Below, in pieces: positions 1 through 9,592 of a stretch of DNA of 64,000 nt. The position numbers and the translations under genes are program-made. The first letter of the stretch is position 1, and every line of letters begins with the position of its first letter. Source of the DNA: Acidimicrobiales bacterium (GTDB taxonomy: Bacteria > Actinomycetota > Acidimicrobiia > Acidimicrobiales > JAUJNH01); NCBI GenBank assembly GCA_030448245.1, contig JAUJNH010000002.1, positions 175,473-239,472 of the forward strand, read 5' to 3'. The notes beneath the pieces are model-generated. The model did no database searches, was not told the origin of the DNA, and worked only from the letters and a program-made list of their open reading frames with translations.

Positions 1-1
1 T

Positions 2-280
2 GGCTACGTCGGCCGGGACGACCTCGTCCTGAACGTCTCCGACGGGCGAACCCAGCAGACCGAGGTCGTAGAGGAGGTCACCCAGGCTGACACCGGCGGC
101 GGCGGTGATGGCAGCGGTGGCGGGGCCACTCCGGCCGGGAACCTGGCCACGACCGGTGGCGACCCGGTCACACTGCTCATCGCCGGGACCGCGTCGTTCC
201 TCGGCTTCATGCTCGTCCAGGTCAGCGGGCGGCGACGGACGGTCCCGCTGCTCGCCGGCGCCCGCCACCTCCGCACCTGA
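2..280 (+). CDS. C-terminal end of a wall-anchored surface protein (partial)
   Basis: The gene runs in from the left edge; only its last 92 codons are present. The visible part has a Gly/Ser-rich linker, then Leu-Ala-Thr-Thr-Gly (nt 143-157), a hydrophobic stretch of about 20 residues, and a basic tail with three consecutive arginines. That order (LPxTG-like motif, membrane segment, positive tail) is a sortase sorting signal; the LAxTG form is the one used by actinobacterial class E sortases. The protein is therefore probably exported and attached to the wall. Its ectodomain function cannot be told from this end. The stop lies 1 nt before the next start, so the two genes may be co-transcribed. 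Confidence 0.75.
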   Translation, partial: GYVGRDDLVLNVSDGRTQQTEVVEEVTQADTGGGGDGSGGGATPAGNLATTGGDPVTLLIAGTASFLGFMLVQVSGRRRTVPLLAGARHLRT

Positions 281-281
281 C

Positions 282-2246
282 GTGCCGCTCCCACCGCGGG
301 ATCCCGATGTCCTGTGGCGGCCCCGGGCCGACGCCCGCGCAACCACGAACCTCGGCCGGTACCTGACCTGGCTGGCCGAGGAGCGGGGGCTGGCCTTCGA
401 CGGCTACGACGACCTGTGGCGGTGGAGCACCTCCGAGCTCGACGCCTCGTGGGCCGCGCTGGCCGAGCACCTCGGGGTGCGCTGGCACGACCGGCCGACC
501 TCGGCCCTGGCCAGCCGCAGCCTCCCCGGGGCGGTCTGGTTCCCCGGGGGCACGCTGTCGTACGCCGAGCACGCCCTGGCCGCCGCCGAGCAGCGGCCGG
601 GTGAGGTGGCCGTGGTCGGGGCCAGCCAGACCCGGAGGCCGGTCGAGTGGACCTGGGCCGAGCTGGCCGACCAGGTGCGACGGCTCGCCGCCGGCCTGCG
701 CCGCCTTGGCGTGGGCCCTGGGGACCGGGTGGCCGCCTACCTGCCGAACCTGCCCGAGACGGCCGCCGCCTTCCTGGCCACGGCCAGTCTGGGCGCCACC
801 TGGGTCTCGTGCGCCCCCGAGTTCGGCACCCGCAGCGTGGTCGACCGCCTGACCCAGGTCGACCCGGGCGTGCTGCTCGTGGTCGACGGCTACCGCTACG
901 GCACCAAGGTGGTCGACCGGCGGAGCGAGGCGGCCGCCATCCAGGACGCCCTCCCCAACCTGCGGGCCACCGTCTGGCTGGGCTACCTCGACCCCGGACG
1001 GCCGCCGCCACCCGGTGCCGTGCCCTGGGACGACCTGGCCGCCGTCACCTCGGCTCCGCTCGAAACGCTGGCCGTCCCGTTCGACCACCCGCTCTACGTC
1101 CTGTTCTCCTCGGGCACCACCGGGCTGCCCAAGCCGATCGTCCACGGCACCGGCGGCATCACCATCGAGCACCTCAAGGCTCTGGCCCTCCACCACGACC
1201 TCGGGCCGGGCGAGCGGTTCTCCTGGTTCACCACCACCGGGTGGATGATGTGGAACTACCTCGTGTCGGGGCTGCTGGTCGGGTCGACCGTCGTGCTGTT
1301 CGACGGCGACCCCGGCGCCCCCGACCTTGGCGCACTGTGGCGGCTGGCCGCCGAGACCCGGTGCGCCCTCCTGGGCGTCAGCGCCCCCTTCCTGATGGCC
1401 TGCCGCAAGGCCGGCGTGCACCCCCGGCGCGAGGGCGACCTCGGTGCCCTGACCCAGGTCGGCTCGACCGGTGCGCCCCTGCCCGCCGAGGGCTTTCGCT
1501 GGGTCCACGACGAGCTCGGCCCCGACGTGCTGGTCAGCTCGATCAGCGGCGGGACCGACGTGTGCACCGCCTTTGTCGGGATGAACCCGCTGACCCCGGT
1601 GTGGGAGGGCGAAATCAGCCGGCCGCTCCTGGGCTGCGCCGCCGCCGCCGCCCGCCCCGACGGCACCCCCGCCCCCCCCGGCGAGCAGGGCGAGCTGGTG
1701 ATCACCGAGCCGATGCCGTCGATGCCCGTCGGCTTCTGGGGTGACCAGGACGGCAGCCGCCTGCGGGCCGCCTACTTCGACGACCTGCCGGGTGTGTGGC
1801 GCCACGGCGACTGGGTCACCTTCACCGAGCGGGGCAGCTGCGTCGTGAGCGGCCGCAGCGACGCCACCCTCAACCGGGGCGGCGTCCGCCTCGGCACCGC
1901 CGAGCTCTACGCCGTCGTCGAAGGCCTGCCCGAGGTGGCCGACAGCCTGGTGGTCCACCTCGAGGATCCCGACCAGCTGCTGCTGTTCGTGGTGCCCGCC
2001 GCCGGCCACCGCCTGGGCGACCCGCTCCGCCAGCGCATCCGCGTCGCCCTGCGCACCGAGCTGTCACCCCGCCACGTGCCCGACCGGATCGAGGACGTGC
2101 CCGCCATCCCCCGCACCCTGTCCGGCAAGAAGCTGGAGGTGCCGGTCAAGCGCATCCTCCAGGGCACCCCGCCCGACGAGGCCGCCGCCCGCGGCGCCCT
2201 GGCCGATCCGGCCGCACTCGACGCCTTTGTCGCCCTTCGTCACTGA
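282..2246 (+). CDS. Acetoacetyl-CoA synthetase
   Basis: ATP-dependent acyl-CoA ligase of the acetoacetate-CoA ligase family, which activates acetoacetate (ketone body or PHB-derived) to acetoacetyl-CoA. The 654-residue length fits the family. The adenylate-forming P-loop FSSGTTGLPKP lies near residue 275, the family-typical TTTGWMMWNYLVSG follows near 310, and the C-terminal catalytic lysine sits in LSGKKLEVPVK near 612. The open frame extends upstream to 105, but that part overlaps the previous gene, so I chose the GTG at 282, one base after that gene's stop. Related ligases for other short acids are possible; the overall architecture favours acetoacetate. Confidence 0.9.
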   Translation: MPLPPRDPDVLWRPRADARATTNLGRYLTWLAEERGLAFDGYDDLWRWSTSELDASWAALAEHLGVRWHDRPTSALASRSLPGAVWFPGGTLSYAEHALAAAEQRPGEVAVVGASQTRRPVEWTWAELADQVRRLAAGLRRLGVGPGDRVAAYLPNLPETAAAFLATASLGATWVSCAPEFGTRSVVDRLTQVDPGVLLVVDGYRYGTKVVDRRSEAAAIQDALPNLRATVWLGYLDPGRPPPPGAVPWDDLAAVTSAPLETLAVPFDHPLYVLFSSGTTGLPKPIVHGTGGITIEHLKALALHHDLGPGERFSWFTTTGWMMWNYLVSGLLVGSTVVLFDGDPGAPDLGALWRLAAETRCALLGVSAPFLMACRKAGVHPRREGDLGALTQVGSTGAPLPAEGFRWVHDELGPDVLVSSISGGTDVCTAFVGMNPLTPVWEGEISRPLLGCAAAAARPDGTPAPPGEQGELVITEPMPSMPVGFWGDQDGSRLRAAYFDDLPGVWRHGDWVTFTERGSCVVSGRSDATLNRGGVRLGTAELYAVVEGLPEVADSLVVHLEDPDQLLLFVVPAAGHRLGDPLRQRIRVALRTELSPRHVPDRIEDVPAIPRTLSGKKLEVPVKRILQGTPPDEAAARGALADPAALDAFVALRH

Positions 2247-2262
2247 GGGCCGGCCGTTCAGC

Positions 2263-2838
2263 TCAGGAGCGGCCGCGCCGGAACAGGGCCCGGAACAGCC
2301 GTCGAACGGCGAGGTAGGCCAGGACCCAGGGGGCGAGGACGATGATCGGGTCGAGTGGCAGATGGGCCAGGTCGGCGCGCTTCTTCCCGAACCGCGAGGA
2401 GATGCCGTGGCGGCGGAACTCGCTGAGCACGCCGGTCTGGGTGATCGGGTTGTCCGGGCGCAGGGTGCGGAACGACTGGAGGTGGCTCTCGGTGGCGTCG
2501 ACCCGGTCGGCCGCGATCAGGAGCAGCCAGTGGGCGGCCCGCGCCTCGCTGAACCGCTGGTAGGCGTACCGCCGCATCTTTCCCGAGAGGCCCTTCGGGG
2601 GGCACGACGTGCCGAAGACGGGGGTGAGCATCGCGTGCTCGATCGAGCGCTCGCGGGGCCACCGCTCGGGCTGGCGCTCGGGCAGCTCGCCGTTCCCCCC
2701 GTTGGCCGCGGGGTCGAACCGCTCCCTCGGCACCGACGGTCGGTCCTTCGGGTCAAGGTCGACGCCCCACCCGGGGATGCGGGCCCGGAGCTCCTCGCGG
2801 GACTCGGCGATCTTCGGCTTCTCCGCGGTGTACGGCAC
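2263..2838 (-). CDS. Conserved hypothetical protein, C-terminal membrane segment
   Basis: A 191-residue protein with a charged N-terminal half, a conserved-looking block near residues 65-100 (EHAMLTPVFGTSCPPKGLSG), and a C-terminal hydrophobic segment around residues 165-180 followed by an arginine-rich end. GTG start preceded by a purine-rich GGGGAG. It follows the alcohol dehydrogenase by 18 nt on the same strand and is probably its operon partner. I do not recognise a characterised family. It could be a membrane-associated accessory of the dehydrogenase, which is inference from position only. Confidence 0.7.
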   Translation of the reverse strand: MPYTAEKPKIAESREELRARIPGWGVDLDPKDRPSVPRERFDPAANGGNGELPERQPERWPRERSIEHAMLTPVFGTSCPPKGLSGKMRRYAYQRFSEARAAHWLLLIAADRVDATESHLQSFRTLRPDNPITQTGVLSEFRRHGISSRFGKKRADLAHLPLDPIIVLAPWVLAYLAVRRLFRALFRRGRS

Positions 2839-2856
2839 GGTGGGCTCCCCTGTCCT

Positions 2857-4005
2857 TCAGGCCGCGTTCGGGACGATGAGCGGCTTGATGCAGCCATCGA
2901 GCTTGGCCGAGAAGATGTGGTAGCCCTCGGCGATGTGCTCGAGCGGGATGCGGTGGGTGACGACGTCGCTGGGCTTCAGGTAGCCGTTCTTCACGTGCTC
3001 GAAGAGGCGTGGCCACTGGGGCTTCACCGGGCACTGGTTCATGCGCAGGGTGAGGCCCTTGTTCACGGCGTCGCCGAACTTGACGGCGCTGAACATCGGG
3101 CCGTACGCCCCCATCACCGACACGGTGCCGCCCTTGCGCACCGAGTCGATGGCCCAGTTGAGCGCGACCGGCGAGCCGCCCTGCAGCTTCAGCTTGGCTG
3201 AGGTGACGTGCTGCAGGAAGTTGCCGTCGGCCTCGGCGCCCACGGCCTCGATGGCCACGTCGGCCCCCAGGTGGTCGGTGATCTTCTTCATGTGCACGAC
3301 GATGTCGTCGTACTCGGCGAAGTTGTACGTCTCAGCGTGGGCGAACGTCCGCGCCTTTTCCAGCCGGTACTCGAGGTGGTCGATGACGATCACCCGCCCG
3401 GCGCCCATGAGCCACGCCGACTTCGCTGCGAACAGCCCCACCGGGCCGGCGCCGAACACCACCACGACGTCGCCCTCGACGATGTCGCCGAGCTGGGCCC
3501 CGAAGTAGCCGGTGGCCAGGGCGTCGGTGAGCAGCACGGCGTCCTCGTCGTCCATCCACTCGGGGATGAGGCTGGGCCCGACGTCGGCGAACGGCACCCG
3601 GACGAACTCCGACTGGCCGCCGTCGTAGCCGCCGGCGGTGTGGGAGTAGCCGTAGATGCCGCCCACCGCGGTGGCGTTGGCGTTGACGTTGTGGCAGTTC
3701 GAGTGCAGGCCGCGGGCGCAGAAGAAGCACGACCCGCAGAAGACGTTGAACGGCACCATGACCCGGTCGCCCCGCTTGAGGTTCTGTACCGACGGCCCCA
3801 CCTCTTCGACCACGCCGATGAACTCGTGCCCGAAGGTCGTGCCGACCCGGGTGTCGGGGACCATCCCGTGGTACAGGTGGAGGTCCGAGCCGCAGATGGC
3901 GGCCAGGGTCACCCGCACGATGGCGTCGTTCGGGTGCTCGATGGCCGGCACGTCCTTCTCCTCGACCCGGATCTTGTACGGCCCCCGGTACACCATCGCT
4001 CGCAT
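2857..4005 (-). CDS. Zinc-dependent alcohol dehydrogenase (MDR superfamily)
   Basis: Medium-chain dehydrogenase/reductase of about 382 residues, in the glutathione-independent formaldehyde or threonine dehydrogenase-like branch. Catalytic zinc ligands are visible as AAICGSDLHLYHG and GHEFIGVVEEVG. The structural zinc loop is FCGSCFFCARGLHSNC, with four cysteines. The NAD(P)-binding turn is GAGPVGLFAAKSA near residue 190. The ATG at 4005 is favoured over the GTG one codon earlier because a strong GAGGAGGT lies 5-6 nt upstream. It likely oxidises an alcohol or aldehyde with NAD(P); the substrate is not determinable. First gene of a two-gene minus-strand unit. Confidence 0.88.
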   Translation of the reverse strand: MRAMVYRGPYKIRVEEKDVPAIEHPNDAIVRVTLAAICGSDLHLYHGMVPDTRVGTTFGHEFIGVVEEVGPSVQNLKRGDRVMVPFNVFCGSCFFCARGLHSNCHNVNANATAVGGIYGYSHTAGGYDGGQSEFVRVPFADVGPSLIPEWMDDEDAVLLTDALATGYFGAQLGDIVEGDVVVVFGAGPVGLFAAKSAWLMGAGRVIVIDHLEYRLEKARTFAHAETYNFAEYDDIVVHMKKITDHLGADVAIEAVGAEADGNFLQHVTSAKLKLQGGSPVALNWAIDSVRKGGTVSVMGAYGPMFSAVKFGDAVNKGLTLRMNQCPVKPQWPRLFEHVKNGYLKPSDVVTHRIPLEHIAEGYHIFSAKLDGCIKPLIVPNAA

Positions 4006-4165
4006 CACGACCTCCTCGACAGCACAGGCTTGTGCCCGACCTGGCCGATCTCAACCCTCGTCGGCGCATCCGCCACCGGGTTGCCCCCCGAGACCTCGAC
4101 CAGCTGCTGCTGTGCAGGCAAGGTGCGCCACCGCCGGCCACAGCCTCGACGTGGCAAGGTCGGCT

Positions 4166-4513
4166 TCAAGGGCTCCGGGTGATCGATGTCGGCGGTGAGA
4201 TCACCTCACCTGGGCTCCCCAGGGGAGTTGGCGGCGGATCGCCTGCCCCGAGGCCGATCGGCGGCGGCGCCTCCTTGCTGATGGTGTCACACGCCTGGAA
4301 CCTCCTACCCCAGCGCATGCAGACCCGACCCGGCTCGATCTCCCACGTGTAGAGCTCGCCCGCCCGAGTTATCTCGCCAGCGATCTTCGTATCCGACTGA
4401 ACCTGACTGGGGCGCCCGCCGACGATTGCCACAATGAGGCCAACGAGAAGGACGCCCCCTGCAGCTCCTGCCAGCAGACGCGCCAGCGAATGCCTTCCGG
4501 GCTCGTGCTCCAT
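4166..4513 (-). CDS. Small membrane-anchored hypothetical protein
   Basis: About 115 residues: short basic N-terminus, one hydrophobic segment around residues 12-33 (ARLLAGAAGGVLLVGLIVAIVGG), then a soluble part with two cysteines and a Pro/Gly-rich end. The topology suggests a membrane-tethered or exported protein. Base composition is less GC-rich than the flanks and no strong ribosome site is visible, so it may belong to the accessory stretch that follows. No family recognised. Confidence 0.45.
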   Translation of the reverse strand: MEHEPGRHSLARLLAGAAGGVLLVGLIVAIVGGRPSQVQSDTKIAGEITRAGELYTWEIEPGRVCMRWGRRFQACDTISKEAPPPIGLGAGDPPPTPLGSPGEVISPPTSITRSP

Positions 4514-4654
4514 GATCAAAACGTAGCAGGATATCTTTCGACTGGGTCATGGAATTGGCCACCCCAAGGTCTCCAGGTTCACTCGCGCACGCTACGGCCG
4601 TAGCGGCTCAACGAGCGACAACTTCTTGACGCAAGGCTATTCCTGCGGTACGAG

Positions 4655-5008
4655 GTGCTCACTCGGAGGCGGGCGGGAAGGCGGCTACTCCAAGGGAGAT
4701 GTGCAGACGCGCACTGCCGACCCCAACTGGGCGCCCTGCTATCAGCGTCCGGGTGTTGGGTGCATCAGCATGCGCTCCAGCTGCTGGTGCAGCGTTGGGA
4801 TGGCTTTGCGTGGAGAGACTGCCTGCTGTCTACCTGGGAGTATCGCACGGGCTCGGTCTTCCACAGCAGCATGTCGTGGAACTACAACGTCCCCTGCGGA
4901 AACGGCTAGTACACGACGTACAGCAACTCGTGGGCACGTGCAACAAGCGCAGATGGATTCCATGGCGGATGGGCAGCCTCGAACGGCTACCATCTTCTTC
5001 CGGCCTGA
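4655..5008 (+). pseudogene. Secreted-type small protein ORF interrupted by TAG
   Basis: In this frame the reading RWDGFAWRDCLLSTWEYRT continues to NVPCGNG, meets TAG at 4907-4909, and resumes in the same frame as YTTYSNSWARATSADG and GFHGGWAASNGYHLLPA before a TGA at 5006. The part after the TAG has the same Tyr/Trp/Ser-rich character as the part before it, so the TAG looks like an internal nonsense codon (CAG to TAG would do). The N-terminal part reads poorly in this frame; another frame shift may lie near 4795. It resembles small Cys/Trp-rich secreted actinomycete proteins. Function unknown. Confidence 0.4.
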
Positions 5009-5018
5009 GGAGGCAGAC

Positions 5019-5378
5019 GTGATCAGATTGAAGAATGCGCGTACGACCGCACTTGCGTTGGCTCTCGGAATGAGCGGTTAGGTGTGGCTTTCGTCAGAAG
5101 CCGCTTTTTCCGCTGGGAAGACCACACCAACTGCGCCCGACCGTCCACCCGGGAGGATGCAGCCCCCACCCGCGCCTGTGAGTGAACGCGATGTTCAGGC
5201 GGCAGTGGATCGGGGCCAGCCGGTGGCGAGCAGCGCACGGTCGTCAGCCGAAGACGTGGCACGCGGCCTCGGCATCTCGGCACGCGAGGCAACTGCGCTG
5301 CTCGAGCGCTCGGAGCGCCATCTTGGCGGGTTGAGCCGCCTTCAGGCCGGGGTCGAGGAGAACGAACCGACCCCTTGA
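5019..5378 (+). pseudogene. Exported protein ORF with TAG inside the signal peptide
   Basis: A good ribosome site (GGAGG, 5009-5013) precedes GTG at 5019. The reading is a basic start and hydrophobic core (MIRLKNARTTALALALGMSG), then TAG at 5079-5081, then in the same frame VWLSSEAAFSAGKTTP and 80 more residues to a TGA at 5378. Without the TAG this is a classical signal peptide ending near AFSA. The mature part contains a helical segment resembling a degenerate HTH (EDVARGLGISAREATALLERSE). A restart at GTG 5082 is possible but lacks a ribosome site. Either decayed or read through. Confidence 0.4.
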
Positions 5379-5468
5379 ACCCGTCGCCCCGTCAAGGGTG
5401 ATCCGGGGCGGGCCCAGGGTCGTCGTCTGAGGGACCCCGGCCTCGCCCCGGTTGCGCCGGAGGGAGGG

Positions 5469-5528
5469 TCAGTCCAACCTCTGGCGCAGCGGGTCGCCCC
5501 GTTCGGTGTCGGGGATCCCGACGGGCTG
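5469..5528 (-). pseudogene. Fragment of a second DsrE-like gene
   Basis: Twenty codons reading QPVGIPDTERGDPLRQRLD then stop. They match the QPDGIPDTEQGDQLRQKV segment of the intact DsrE gene at 6265-6636, at both protein and DNA level. Nothing else of the gene is recognisable around it. It lies just beyond the stop of the exported protein at 5532, with the two DsrE copies on either side of that gene. It is most simply the remnant of a duplication. Confidence 0.55.
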
Positions 5529-5531
5529 GCG

Positions 5532-6218
5532 TCAGTGCCGGTGGACCGTGGCGCACGCAGCGCCGTGGCCGTCGATCCCGGCGAAGGGACCGCACTGGTG
5601 GTCCTGCAGCCAGACGTGCAGCATCGGCGGTGTCGGGACGAAGATGCCGGCCGGCACGCACTGGCCGTTCACCAGCCGCCCGGCGAGGCGCGGGCCGGCG
5701 GGGTCCCAGCACAGGTCCTGGTGGTCGTGCCAGCCCGCCATGCCGCCGGAGAGTGGGGGGACGTCGGCCATCGTCTTGCCCAGTTCGAGGATGTACATCG
5801 CCGACGCCACCCGCTTGCCGGAGGCGGTCCGCTCCAGGACGATCGACTCGATGCGCCCGGGGTCGAGCTCCCGACCGTCAGCCAGGTAGGACGCCTGGAC
5901 GAAGTGCTCGAAGGAACCGACGGCCCGCCCGTCTCCGATCGAGCGGTAGCCGGCGGCCACGACCGCCGCCTCGTCCGGCAGCTGCTGGCCCACCGCCGCC
6001 CTCGTCCGCACGATGAGGTCCCGGGCGGCCTGCAGCTGCTGCTCCGATGCCTTCGACGTGTCGGCCCCTCGGAAGATCGGGTCGGCGGCCAGCGAGACCT
6101 CGTGGACGTGCGCCGGCTCGCCGGGCTCGCGGCCCGGCTGCGAGGCGGTGACCCAGATCCCGGCACCGACCAGCGCAGCCGCGGCCACGGCGAGAGCGCG
6201 GCTCAGGTTGCGGACCAT
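5532..6218 (-). CDS. Exported conserved hypothetical protein
   Basis: A 228-residue protein with an N-terminal hydrophobic signal or anchor (ALAVAAAALVGAGIWVTAS, residues 9-27). The mature domain is rich in Gly, His and Cys near the C-terminus (WHDHQDLCWDP, QDHQCGPFAGIDGHGAAC), a pattern that could bind a metal. No enzyme family recognised. It lies 46 nt downstream of the selenoprotein gene on the same strand and may be the last gene of that operon. The His/Cys-rich end and the location next to a redox-type DsrE protein suggest an extracytoplasmic metal or redox role, which is inference. Confidence 0.65.
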   Translation of the reverse strand: MVRNLSRALAVAAAALVGAGIWVTASQPGREPGEPAHVHEVSLAADPIFRGADTSKASEQQLQAARDLIVRTRAAVGQQLPDEAAVVAAGYRSIGDGRAVGSFEHFVQASYLADGRELDPGRIESIVLERTASGKRVASAMYILELGKTMADVPPLSGGMAGWHDHQDLCWDPAGPRLAGRLVNGQCVPAGIFVPTPPMLHVWLQDHQCGPFAGIDGHGAACATVHRH

Positions 6219-6264
6219 CCCACCATGGTGGGCCCGGACGGTCCGCTATGGGAGGCGGGGGGCG

Positions 6265-6636
6265 TCAGCCCATGTAGATGAGCTCGGACTTGCCGTCGGC
6301 CACCTCGGTCAGGATCTCACCGAGCTGGCGCGGCACGCCGCCGATGGCCTCGATCTGCTCGCTTGACACCGCACGGGTGTCGACGCAGCCGGGTCAGAGG
6401 GAGACGAGGAAGGGGGCGTCGATCGACTCCTTCACCTTCTGGCGCAGCTGGTCGCCCTGCTCGGTGTCGGGGATGCCGTCGGGCTGGGCCAGCCGCACGG
6501 CGTCACCGGCCAGGCGGACCTCGGCCTCCAGGCCGGTGTTCGAGGCGACCGTGGCGAAGTGGTAGGCCGACCACGCCGGCCTCGGGTTCGCCCGTGTGTC
6601 GGCCCCGGCGAAGAAGATCAGCTTTCTCCTGGCCAT
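6265..6636 (-). CDS. DsrE-family protein with in-frame UGA, probable selenoprotein
   Basis: DsrE/DsrF-like small sulfur-relay-type fold. ATG at 6636 has an excellent AGGAGGT 4 nt upstream. Translation gives MARRKLIFFAGAD and continues to DAPFLVSL (residue 80), where TGA (6394-6396) occurs. The same frame continues PGCVDTRAVSSEQIEAIGG to a TGA at 6265, giving 123 residues, a normal length for the family. Reading the UGA as selenocysteine (U81) creates a U-P-G-C redox motif, where relatives are expected to carry Cys. A hairpin fitting the bacterial SECIS rules follows immediately (6357-6389), and selA and selB are in this same window. The start is 2 nt after the stop of the ABC transporter ATPase, so the gene belongs to that operon. 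The alternative is a nonsense-truncated 80-residue protein. Confidence 0.82.
6357..6389 (-). promoter_or_regulatory. Bacterial SECIS-like hairpin
   Basis: Directly after the UGA the transcript can fold into an upper stem GACACC/GGUGUC (6376-6381 with 6365-6370) with apical loop CGUGC. A two-sided internal loop follows, then a lower stem CGU/GCG and GCU/AGC with one bulged G. The loop begins 18 nt after the UGA and has G in its second position. Published bacterial SECIS rules ask for a short loop with an early G, 16-37 nt from the UGA, on a 4-16 bp stem. It would be the binding site for SelB's C-terminal domain. Confidence 0.75.
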
Positions 6637-6638
6637 TG

Positions 6639-7663
6639 CTACCTCCTGGTCTGGTTGTCGATGTGGTCGAGCTCCCCCTCGCTGGCCGCGAGGAGGAGCT
6701 TGGTGTAGTCGCTGCACGGGCAGTGCACCACGTCGTCGCTGGGGCCGGCCTCGACGATCTTGCCCCGGTGCATCACGACCATGCGGTCCGACACCCAGCG
6801 GGCGAGGGCCAGGTCGTGGGTGATGTACACGAAGGCGGTGCCGAACTTGTCGCGGATGCCGAGGATCAGCTCGAGGATCCCGGCGCAGAGCGAGGCGTCG
6901 AGCATCGAGGTCGGCTCGTCGGCGATCACCAGCTTCGGCTCGGCCACCAGCGCCCGGGCCAGTGCCACCCGCTGCCGCTGGCCGCCTGAGAGCTGGTGGG
7001 GGAACCTCCGGCAGAAGTCGGCTGCCGGGTGCAGGGCCACCTGCTCGACCGCCCCTCGGACGGCTTCGCTGCGGGTGGCCCGCGGCGTGGCTCGCAGGGC
7101 CAGCGGCTCGGCCACCAGCGACTCGACCCGAAGCCCCGGGTGGAGTGACTGGTACGGGTCCTGCAGCACCAGGTGCATCCGCTGGCGGGCCTGGCGCAGC
7201 TCCCGCCGGGACAGGGCCGCCAGGTCCTGGCCGTCGAAGCGCACGGTGCCCTCGTCGGGCTTGTCCAGGCCGAGGATCAGCCGGGCCAGCGTGCTCTTGC
7301 CGGCGCCGCTCTCGCCCACCAGGGCCACCACCTCCCCCTCCTCGACCGTGAGGGAGACGTCGTCGACGGCGCGAATGTCGGCCTTGGAGCGCTGGCCTCG
7401 TCGGGCCCCGAACGACTTCGAGACGCCCTGCAGGTCCAAGACGATCCTTCCCGCCGAGATGTCGGGACTCGCTGACCCCCTGCCTTCCCTCGTCGCTTCC
7501 CCCGGCTCGCCTGCCGGCTCGCCTCCTCCGCTCCTCGGTCCAGACAGGGGACGCTCACCCCTCACCGGCTCGCTCGCTGCGCTCGCCGTCCTTCCCGCCG
7601 AGATGTCGGGACTCGCTGACCCCCTGCGTTCCCTCGTCGCCTCCTCCGGCTCGCTCGAGCTGC

Positions 7664-7667
<4 letters not shown>
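6639..7667 (-). CDS. Oligopeptide ABC transporter ATP-binding protein (DppF/OppF type)
   Basis: Second ATPase of the transporter. Walker A is GESGAGKST, the Q-loop region LVLQDPYQSLHP, the signature LSGGQRQRVALARAL, Walker B KLVIADEPTS and the H-loop ITHD. Start is GTG 7667, overlapping the previous stop by 4 nt (GTGA). The first 75 or so residues are not ABC sequence: they are an in-frame translation of a repeated DNA element, with EATREGRGSASPDISAGR occurring twice in near-identical form. The ATPase domain proper begins at IVLDLQGVSKSFG. The length of 342 residues exceeds the domain because of this leader. It energises uptake with the other operon products. Confidence 0.88.
7445..7652. repeat. 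Duplicated and dispersed GC-rich repeat inside the ATPase leader
   Basis: A block of about 64 nt at 7445-7508 recurs at 7589-7652, exactly 144 nt away, with only a few mismatches; the first 38 bases are identical. Between the copies (7530-7588) lies a second element containing CACCGGCTCGCTCGCTGCG. Close relatives of this second element occur at 16969-17030 and 49851-49917. All copies in this block are read in frame as the ATPase N-terminal leader. Confidence 0.75.

Positions 7668-9588
<1,921 letters not shown>

Positions 9589-9592
<4 letters not shown>

Noticed and set aside
4655-5378. Pyrrolysine or general TAG read-through
   Set aside because: Only two cases, both in a lower-GC decaying stretch, and no methylamine methyltransferase context. 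Simple nonsense mutation suffices.
6394-6396. UGA of the DsrE gene as a frameshift artefact
   Set aside because: The sequence after the TGA continues in the same frame with protein-like composition, so no indel is involved. A base substitution remains possible but would not explain the SECIS-like hairpin.
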